Assembly: GCA_034696485.1 (NCBI GenBank)
Contig: JAQIWT010001453.1
Location: 1 to 10,751, forward strand
Direction: 5' to 3'
DNA from: Isohypsibius dastychi
Lineage: Eukaryota; Tardigrada; Eutardigrada; Parachela; Isohypsibiidae
DNA: 10,751 bases
Shown here: one piece after another, positions 1-6,616 of the stretch
Layout of the letters: the number at the start of each line of letters is the position of its first letter
How positions within the stretch are numbered: the stretch's first letter is position 1
Notes under the pieces: generated by a model
Told to the model about the DNA's origin: nothing
The model's database searches: none
The model's input: only the letters and a program-made list of their open reading frames with translations
Program-made: the position numbers and the translations under genes

Positions 1-15
1 TGGAGAAGGGGTGTA

Positions 16-21
16 TTTATT
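16..21 (-). terminator. Poly(A) signal AATAAA of the guanylate cyclase gene
   Basis: On the minus strand AATAAA occurs 81 bases after the TAA stop, within TTTAAATAAATAC. This is a normal distance for a compact animal 3' UTR. The cleavage site would lie at or beyond the window edge. Confidence 0.6.
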
Positions 22-101
22 TAAAGTACTGTGGTACCAGTTCCAGTGGACGCTCATAGATCTAATTTTTCAGTCTCGTTCTTTTCAGCTCATTGGAGTC
101 G

Positions 102-870
102 TTATTCCATATCGATGAGCCAGTAGGTGTCCATAGCGTTCTTGCCTTTGATTTCAGTCTTCCCGCGATATTCCATTTTGACAGCTGGGGTCTGGCTCAA
201 TGGTTCGGCAGTGGTGCTGCTCAGATGAATACGCCCAGGTTTTCCGTGACTGCACATGCGAGAGGATGTGTTGATGGTGTCCCCAAATCTGAATCAGACA
301 TCATGATTAGCCATCACTAAATCGAATCACGGTGTTCTTACAAGCAGTATTTCAATCTCCTGAATCCAACTATTCCTGCAGCACATGGCCCTGTGGTACA
401 AAACGAACATGCACAAATGCGAAAAGACATGTGTTAGTTAGGTTTCGGATAACCTGTATGAATGCCCACTCGGAATGCATTTCTCCATTCGCGCAAAGCG
501 ATATCGGTGGCGAATTCACGCTGAAGACCCAGTGCGAAACCCGAGACATGAAATACATGCTGGCTCCCATTGCGAGTGGGGACTCCACTGGATGTCTGAA
601 AAACAGAATGAAAAGAAACGTTCAGTTTGCTTATTTATGCACTGGATTACCATGAAGGAGTCGGTTATGGCTTCAACCTTACGAACATCAAAGAAGCCCA
701 GGAGTTTATCAAACGCGGCTTCAACAGAGCTGATTGCCTGCGTGGCGGCCAATGGTGGGTTGTTGGCGACAAACTCGACAAAGCCATCCAGGTCGGAGAA
801 CATGATGGTGACCTGGGAAAAGACTTCTGCGTCGACCACTTGACCGTTTCGCAATCGCCCGACAATTTGC
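102..870 (-). other. Class III guanylate cyclase catalytic domain
   Basis: Exons 16-19 (870-651, 595-454, 390-342, 288-102) encode residues of about 893-1091. The first metal-binding aspartate is D919 in VTIMFSDLDGF. K957-VEAITD-S carries the guanine-selecting glutamate E959 and the second metal aspartate D963. FRVGIHTGPCAAGIVGF follows across two junctions. The YC-L-FGDTINTSSRM segment has the guanine-contacting cysteine C1029 and the transition-state pair N1036 and R1040. By family knowledge these residues are enough for homodimeric GTP cyclisation, so I infer an active enzyme. Differences from the usual text are V to D in FSDIVGF and G to T in TIGDA. The protein ends shortly after the domain (YWLIDME), with no C-terminal tail. 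Confidence 0.92.
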
Positions 871-3800
871 CTACAAAAGACTTTTAGAAAAGCCACCTCT
901 CTCAGATTTCGCGGTTTTTACTTTGGTAACAACATTTCAAGATACTGATCACATCGTTCGCGTTCTCGCGTCAGGTCGGCCGTTCGTCGGTCGACCTGTA
1001 CTTCGAGCTCTTCAGCATGGAGTCCCAAACGCTGTATAATGCCATCAACCAGATTCTGGCGTTTGCTCTCGATCCCATAAGACTGCTTCAATGTCATAGA
1101 AAGTCGCATTTCTAGAGTGAGAATGGAGGGTCGAAGATGAGGTGTTGTAGTACAACAGCTGCTGATGATGTCGACAAGTTCTCGAGGGATCTGATGGACG
1201 GGCTCGTGGTTCTCGGTGAAAGAGGCTTGAGATTTCGCTTCAGACAATTCTTTCAGAATATCTAACGTAAAAGCTGCAAGTACATCATGTTTTCAATGAA
1301 TAAGTTTACCAGGTTCTTCAGCAGTTGTCCTCCGTCGCTTGTTAAAAATCTCCCAAAGGACAATCCCGATTGAGAATATGTCAGCCTGCTGTCTTCCCAG
1401 ATCGGTGAGTGGGACACCCTCAGGTGGTGTCCAAGGGGATATTTCCGGTGTGTCAATGTAGTCCTTCGTTCCCAAGCAGTCAAGAAACGCTCGGGTAATG
1501 TCAGCAAAACTAAGATTGGATATTTTGAGTGAAAAGTATTTGTCGGATAGACAGCGCTTGCTGGACAATGAGCCATGATAAACAAATCCCGATGAATGGA
1601 TGAATTTGAAGCCCTACATTTCGTGATTATTGTTCAGTTACATTCTTCAATGGTTGAAGGAAATTCTAACTCGTATAAGGTCTTGAGCGAAAGATGCCAG
1701 GAATTCAACGCTGAAATGCATCTCCGTCCCAAAGAGATCCCACAATGATCCGCGTTCCATGTAGTCAGTGACGAAGGATGGAAGCACTGAGCTACCATGA
1801 TCCACTAACGCTATTCCGAATAATCGAACAATGTTGACATGAGAAAAATCCCGCCACTAATACACATCACATTTAGCTGCATGTATGTATATATAGGGTT
1901 AACAGTTTTGTACCAGCAGCATCTTCTTGAGTAGCGCTTTATTGGTCGTGAAACGCTCATCCATGACCAGCTTAACTTGTTTCTGAGCGAAGAATGGGTC
2001 GTGAATCTCCAATGGGATGATCATGACTTCTTTCCCTTTCCACATTGCAGCAGATGTGGGTGTGTACTGCAGTTCAGTGTTCGGAGCCTTCGCCATCTTC
2101 AATTGGATCGGATCACCACTTACTTCTTCCATCAGCATACGACTTTGATTGGATTGGACGTTGGTCATACTGAATGGGAAGAGGTATTTGTTTCGATTGA
2201 GCCCAACTTGCAGATCCTCGCTGGCGATACGCCACCATGTATCAAAGAGAACTGCGGCCATGAATCGTTTTCTATAACCAAGCACCAATGACTCAGCACC
2301 AAAGCGCACTTGGTGAAAGATCTGGATAGTACCTCGCGATTAATGCAGCACCTAAAAGTGCTAGCAAGAATACAGCTACGGATGCTCCAATTATGGGAGC
2401 AACGCGCTCCATGGCGCCTAAAACAGCAAGCCCATCATTGAACGTTATCACTAAAAGATAGCTGCCAGTTGAATTTCAACCAATGAAAGGGTGACCCTGA
2501 CAGAGCGAATGAGAATCCCGAGAGGCGTGGCCATCTTGCGATTTGGCTTCCATTGAACAAACTCAAGTGCAGCTGACCAAAAAGGGCCGATGTCAGGGCT
2601 TACTCTTTGGAATGCATCGTGCGCTCTTGCCCTCATATCCACAGTAAGGCTCATTGGCTGGTGGCCACGAGGATGTCATCCAGGTAAGAGGGCCAGTCTG
2701 CTCGAGTCTCATTGTCTTGGCGTTGAACGTTAGAAAGGGCTGAAAAAACAGAAAGATCAATTATAAAAAAATTGCATAAGCGGTTATATATTGACCTCAG
2801 CAAAACTGCCCGACTGATCATATTTCCTAATAACAAGATCTAACTTCCGTTCTCCATTTGAATCCAGGTAGAACTGTCCCGCGTCGGTGTAGAATGTGCG
2901 ATTGAAGAAGGACTTGATGAGCTGCTTGCTATTACTCAATTCGAACGAACCATCCTCTTGGTAGGATTCATTCAAAACCTTCAATTAAAATGTGACCAAC
3001 TAGGAATTCCCTGAAAATTGGTAACAATTACCTGAGCATAAATGTGCGTCGCTGCATACCCAGTTATATAGATGGGGAATGCCTTAAAAACGGGCAGGTT
3101 AAAAGAAAAATTGCGGAATACAGAATGGTTTTTTACCTCGTTATATTTGCTGGGTGAGACGTTATATTCTTCAATGGCCATACTTTTGATCCTATTCTCC
3201 AACTCAGTCCGTCGGGGAAGACCCGATAGGGAACTATCAGCTTCGTTTGGCATTACAATCAGAAGCGATGCAAACCCAGTTCGAGCAGCCTGAATAAGAA
3301 AAATACACAAATTAGGGCCTCTGATGCAGTCAGTTAGAATTGGACCTCGTCATCCTCATCCATATAATTCCAAGTAAGGTTTCCGTAAAGGTACGGGGCT
3401 CGGTAGATTTCATATGTGATGTAGATCTGCAATTACAGATTCATTGCGTAAGATTTGAAGTTGCATTGACATCGGATGCGAGAATACCAACATGTTCACC
3501 CTGAGTCATATTTAAAAGGGCAGCCTCGATCTACAGGTGTACAAGGTAAAGGTCACAATCAACATCGTTTCATAAATCCAATACACACCAAAAGTTTTCT
3601 TGTTCCGGATCCGTGTCCCAGATAAATCATCACTAAGAAAAGGAATTCGATAGCAGATATAGTTGAAATAGTATAGTTCCGCCAGCCCACCCACCCCGAC
3701 TCAAGCTCTGGAAGTCCCGCAATAGTGGTAGAAATGAAAGTGTCTTGGACCTTGCCCGTCTGATGTGTTTAACAGCATTTGGGAGCTTGTTAATGGCGTC

Positions 3801-4541
3801 GCTTAGAATCTGGCTGAAGTAAGAATATCCACGTAGCGAATCATCGTCGATTACTATAAAAACTGTGGACCAGCTATAGTAAGCCAAGAGTGACACAATC
3901 GTCTCTGCGTATTCTGGCAGTGATGTAAATGCCGTTGAGAGGTATGTTGGACTGATATTTTTGTTCCGAATCATGATATCTGTCACAACTCTACATCGAA
4001 GAAAAAAAAGTTATCCAGAGCATATACACGTGGAAAGATGGTGATGCTCACGTGGAAATATAGAGCAAATTCCATTCAGCTGCAAGTGCATTGACAAGCG
4101 GTGGCTCGCTGCATGCTGGAACGTTTAAAAAAAGGTCAACATGTCAAACCTTCTTCTCAGATCCAATGTCATTTCCAATTTACCTGGACTGATTAAGACG
4201 GTATGTCTCTGATTGGATTCCACTTGAAGATCAGTTTTGTTATTATAATACCAACGGGAGAGGAGATAGTTGGTTTCATCCAGCAATTGTGGACAGTCTT
4301 TGATGGTTTTATCGGTCAGAAAAGAGAGGCGAAAGTTGAAGCGTTCTTTGTAGAGTTCTTGAACTTCGCTGACTGCAATTTGAACGGCTGGTGCATTGTA
4401 GGCTAATGAAGAAATGGCGTTTGGATACAGCTGACCCATAGTCACAATATCCACGTTGATGATAGCATTACAGGTTTGGAAGATCAGGATGAGAATACCG
4501 AGAAACATCTTGGAAAACAACATCTCCTCTGCTGATCTCAT
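102..4541 (-). CDS. Receptor-type (transmembrane) guanylate cyclase, complete, 19 coding exons
   Basis: The protein is a single-pass receptor at the plasma membrane that converts GTP to cGMP. My exon model, 5' to 3' on the minus strand, is 4541-4184, 4115-4052, 3990-3695, 3632-3589, 3530-3492, 3426-3346, 3289-3137, 3082-3032, 2978-2796, 2739-2604, 2417-2333, 2271-1914, 1856-1671, 1613-1310, 1261-922, 870-651, 595-454, 390-342 and 288-102 (TAA at 104-102). All introns are GT-AG, all phases match, and the sum is 3276 bases (1091 residues), the usual family length. Domain order is signal peptide, ANF-receptor ectodomain, transmembrane helix (about 473-495), kinase-homology domain, signalling helix and cyclase. 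I chose the ATG at 4541 because it leads directly into a signal peptide (hydrophobic core LGILILIF, likely cleavage after CNA). In-frame ATGs at 4523 and 4508 are alternatives, and an upstream leader exon exists. The donor of the fifth exon is uncertain. The ligand cannot be read from the sequence, and animals have many paralogues, so I give no symbol. Confidence 0.93.
922..1261 (-). other. Linker and dimerisation (signalling) helix of the guanylate cyclase
   Basis: This 340-base exon joins the end of the kinase-homology domain to the cyclase. Its first part (IPRELVDIISSCC...RPSILTLEMRL) is the C-lobe end of the pseudokinase. A long charged amphipathic helix follows, with NLVDGIIQRLGLHAEELEVQ, then VDRRTADLTRERERCDQYLEMLLPK. 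This matches the ELV..RT.EL..E......L..MLP signature that precedes class III cyclase domains and holds the dimer in register. The exon ends in phase 2, and the lysine of MLPK is completed from the next exon. Confidence 0.9.
1310..2271 (-). other. Kinase-homology (pseudokinase) domain of the guanylate cyclase
   Basis: Exons 12-14 (2271-1914, 1856-1671, 1613-1310) encode residues of about 498-780. Recognisable marks are a WWRIASEDL segment after the membrane, KALLKKMLLWRDFSHVNIVR (the helix alphaC and following strand region), DYMERGSLWDLF, QDLIRGFKFIHSSGFVYHG, WTPPEG, and QQADIFSIGIVLWEI. In receptor cyclases this domain represses the cyclase until ligand binds and is regulated by ATP and phosphorylation; it does not phosphorylate proteins. 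Here it is unusually degenerate. The HRD catalytic loop reads HGSLSSKR (H691 onward). The DFG site reads N711-L712-S713. The strand that usually carries the ATP-binding lysine reads EVMIIPLE (578-585), with no lysine. Confidence 0.85.
2333..2417 (-). other. Transmembrane-helix exon of the guanylate cyclase
   Basis: An 85-base exon (phase 1 in, phase 2 out) encodes AMERVAPIIGASVAVFLLAL and then LGAALIAR. This is one hydrophobic helix of about 22 residues with a positively charged R/K stop-transfer on the cytoplasmic side (the next exon begins KRF). Its position between the CGYEG juxtamembrane motif and the kinase-homology domain is what the receptor cyclase family predicts. The upstream intron (2418-2603) is 186 bases, about three times longer than any other intron in the window. 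Confidence 0.88.
2418..2603 (-). other. Unusually long intron (186 bases) before the transmembrane exon
   Basis: Donor AAGA|GTAAGCC and acceptor TGTTTTAG|GC bracket 186 bases, against 48-68 for the gene's other introns. It holds a plausible-looking reading frame (KPNRKMATPLG and so on), but no internal exon satisfies the required phase 1 on both sides. Retention would add only KP after CIPKS and then a stop, giving a protein without membrane anchor. Confidence 0.7.
2604..4541 (-). other. Ectodomain of the guanylate cyclase: signal peptide plus ANF-receptor ligand-binding region
   Basis: Exons 1-10 encode residues 1 to about 468. After the signal peptide the text follows the periplasmic-binding-protein-like fold of ANF receptors. 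An early segment reads INVDIVTMGQLYP. A PACSEPPLVNALAAEWNLLY segment is formed across the first splice junction (4184/4115). Next come VFIVIDDDS, then VMIYLGHGSGTRKLL joined across an intron to IEAALLNMTQGEH. YITYEIYRAPYLYGNLTW is followed by an acidic DEDDE. The juxtamembrane end is WPPANEPYCGYEG, matching the WP...CGF(D) motif that precedes the membrane in this family. One very small exon (3632-3589, 44 bases) is supported by this motif and by phase. Ligand identity is unknown: natriuretic-like peptide, other peptide, gas or sensory cue are all possible. Confidence 0.87.
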
Positions 4542-4594
4542 GATCAGATTGAAATAGTAGCACACCACTTTTCTACTTATATCCAAATGATTAC

Positions 4595-4968
4595 CTGCAA
4601 TTATATTTATACTACTGTGGACATCAACATGAACAAACACCTTTTTCTGGCACTCACCTGGTGATATGGTCTTTTGTTCGCATTTCTTCGCGATCACAAG
4701 AAAGTTCCTGTTGGTGAATGATAATGATCCAATTAGAATGGCTGATTTGAAATGACCTCCCGCGGACAACAGGAGAGTCTTTTCGGACTTGGCAATTAAT
4801 TTTTTCTGGCATCCGCAGCTGAGAATTGACGTTGGATGAAAACAGAGACCGGATGGGCATGATCTGAAAACCTCCCATAGCGTCATTCTTGTACTCAGAG
4901 GAAGGCCTTTTTCTGGGAATCCATTCTGTAGTTGAATGAATACCCCAAACACCAGCCAACTTTTTCAT
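4595..4968 (-). other. Probable leader exon and 5' intron of the guanylate cyclase gene, with an open upstream frame
   Basis: A strong donor (ACCAG|GTGAGTG; exon end 4658) and an acceptor (ATAATTGCAG, ending 4595) define a 63-base intron of the size typical here. It lies just upstream of the guanylate cyclase start. The exon before it (about 4658-4968) is open in two minus-strand frames. One begins with a true ATG at 4968 (MKKLAGVWG...) and runs 104 codons to a stop at the junction, whether spliced or not. The other is in frame with the receptor, has its first ATG at 4886 (MTLWEVFRSCP...), contains several cysteines, and runs unbroken into the signal peptide. I recognise neither peptide. The exon may be untranslated leader with an upstream ORF, or an alternative N-terminus. 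Confidence 0.5.
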
Positions 4969-5195
4969 GGTTGAAAAAAACGAAAAATAAATCCAACTCG
5001 CAAACGATTAAAAATTCAAAGATAGCGATCATGGGTTGATAATACTTTCACCCTGAAATACGTATACTGAAAAGACTTTCTTCAGAGCAATGATTACCGA
5101 TTGGCAGTTTATTAGGGCTAGAAAACTGAGATGTGGCAATGCCTCTAAAAGAAGAAAAGAAGAAACCACAACATTACTTTTTCATTGTAGGTTGC

Positions 5196-5203
5196 TGACG
5201 TCA
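5196..5203. promoter_or_regulatory. Full CRE palindrome TGACGTCA
   Basis: The eight-base perfect palindrome is the consensus binding site of CREB/ATF bZIP factors. It lies about 550 bases upstream of the transporter ATG and 655 bases from the cyclase ATG. The site is seen directly; its use is inferred. Confidence 0.45.
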
Positions 5204-5217
5204 CCACATCTTTAGCG

Positions 5218-5232
5218 TGACCTTCAAGGTTG
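5218..5232. promoter_or_regulatory. Nuclear-receptor-like dyad TGACCTTCAAGGTTG
   Basis: TGACCT is the complement of the AGGTCA half-site, and TCAAGGTTG is one base from the monomer site of FTZ-F1/SF-1 type receptors. The core ACCTT-C-AAGGT is a perfect dyad. It begins 15 bases after the CRE. Factor identity is inference only. Confidence 0.3.
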
Positions 5233-5571
5233 CCTTTTTTGGCATTAAGCATCAACTGGATTCATTCATGAAGTTCGTGGAAAGTAGGAAGCAGGGAAAA
5301 CGGCATTCAAAATGAGCTCAATGTTAATAGGTTTCACGAGCAGTCCATGCTTCGTCATTCTCTGACAGCCCGGCTCATCTCTGTAAGAGGATCTCACACA
5401 TAAAATATTGGAAAGCTTAAGAGAATGTGCCGCTAAGCAGAATGCTCACCCGGAAAGGTCACAAGGAACCAACAAACCAAAAATGTTCTTTCATCTCAAC
5501 GCATTTCAGTTCCAGATCCCCGGTTTGATTTCAGTTTATTCTCTTTTGCAGAACTGGATAAAGAAGCCAAG

Positions 5572-5613
5572 ATGGCCTTCTTGCGGCGTGGCTACTTCGG
5601 CTTATCAGGCTAG
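5572..5613 (+). other. Short upstream ORF in the probable leader of the transporter
   Basis: An ATG in strong initiation context (CCAAGATGG) opens 13 codons (MAFLRRGYFGLSG) and stops at TAG, 143 bases before the transporter ATG. Just upstream, CTCTTTTGCAG (ending 5551) looks like a 3' splice site, and CTGTAAGAG near 5380-5388 could be its donor. If this lies in the mature leader it could reduce translation of the main frame. Transcription start is unknown. Confidence 0.3.
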
Positions 5614-5756
5614 AGTAACGGGCCATTAAACGACACTAAGCACACTGATAACATCCTAGTTTCAAGTAGGAACCCAAATTCTGATGCAGACCTGCATTCC
5701 TGTTGGTTCACCTCTTTTCTGTTTTGACTGATTCACCACATCATTGGAATGCAAAC

Positions 5757-6616
5757 ATGGACTCAGCCCGATACACGACAACGCCTCTCATATATGATCC
5801 ATTCAGTCCCGGATTCTGCCCTGACGCACTCTTGGTGATCTTCACACATTTTAATCACATTCAATCGCAGACCTTGATAATTTCTTTGCTACAGGACCTG
5901 AACACTACTTGGTGTACTGATAATCCCAGGCTGTCGGAATGCTTCCTCCAGACATTCCTTGTATGGTTGCCCTGTGCGTTTTTCTGGCTGGTCATACCCT
6001 TGAGAATGTACTGCGCAACTAGAACAGAATCAAAAGGAATATTCACATGTTTATCCGTGTCAAAAATGGTATCATTTCAGTGATCCAACCATTCCTCCAC
6101 AAACTTTCATGATGTGCATTTTGCAGATCATCCTCTTTCTATTAATAGTCACTGGAATTTTTGAGTTCGGATATGAATTAGCCAGCCAGTTGGCAGACGA
6201 CAATCTGGCCGTCACCGCGAATCTCGTGGCTCCGATAGTTAAATTCGTTACGATGGTGAGCTAACGTTCAGTTCACGCTCCAAAACATTAATCACATGCT
6301 GCTGACATCCGTTTTACAGATTGGCGTTGGTGTTTGTACGTATGTGGCAACGAGGAGAGGGTTAAGAGTTAATGGCAGCATGTTCGTATTCTGGCTAATC
6401 ATGTTAGGAGCAAGTTCTGTGGCTGCATGGAGTGTCTTGATACGTGTTTCTATCGGGGTTTGTTGTTTTAATTTTTTCCTTCATGTTGTATCTGATTTTC
6501 CTCAGGACCTGCCAATCGACGTGACTCCCATACTACATTTGATTTGGTTTCTTCTTGTCTTATCGCAGTTTGTTCTGGCCTGTTGGTACGATGATCCCTC
6601 CAAGACCGACTGTGAA
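5757..6616 (+). other. TMD0, the extra N-terminal membrane domain of the ABCC transporter
   Basis: Exons 1-5 encode residues 1-210. An extracellular N-terminus has a possible glycosylation site (NTT in DLNTTWC, formed after the first splice). Hydrophobic helices follow: [67 protein letters not shown], and [19 protein letters not shown]. Five helices with this spacing, and the VWLPC motif, match TMD0 of long MRPs. The domain is known to act in trafficking and partner binding rather than in transport itself. Confidence 0.87.

Larger units (their letters stand above)
4542..5756. promoter_or_regulatory. Shared divergent promoter region between the cyclase and the transporter
   Basis: These 1.2 kb separate two genes transcribed away from each other, so both promoters must lie here. 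The left part holds the probable cyclase leader exon and intron. From about 4970 to 5750 I find no supported coding exon. Visible elements are a purine run (about 5148-5165), a perfect CRE at 5196-5203, a dyad ACCTT-C-AAGGT at 5220-5230, an AT-rich TAAAATATT at 5401-5409, a 3' splice-like CTCTTTTGCAG ending at 5551, and a short upstream frame at 5572-5613. I see no clear TATA box at a fixed distance from either start. Confidence 0.6.

Noticed and set aside
475-843. Plus-strand open frames opposite the cyclase catalytic exons
   Set aside because: They are antisense shadows. The minus strand reads a continuous class III cyclase domain with conserved residues and matched splice phases.
2451-2602. 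Possible extra exon inside the 186-base cyclase intron
   Set aside because: An acceptor-like CAG lies only 31 bases after the donor, and no downstream donor gives the phase 1 exit that the transmembrane exon needs. The peptide has no family similarity.
102-4541. Pseudogene or bacterial-style broken genes (many short frames)
   Set aside because: The interruptions coincide with GT-AG introns of regular size, and spliced frames agree across all exons. There is no true frameshift or premature stop.
5148-5165. GAAGAAAAGAAGAAA purine run as a microsatellite or repeat element
   Set aside because: It is too short and irregular to be called a repeat; it is noted only as local base bias.
5408-5629. 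73-codon plus-strand open frame in the intergenic region
   Set aside because: It begins at TTG, resembles nothing I recognise and shows no coding-like motif. The leader interpretation explains the region better.
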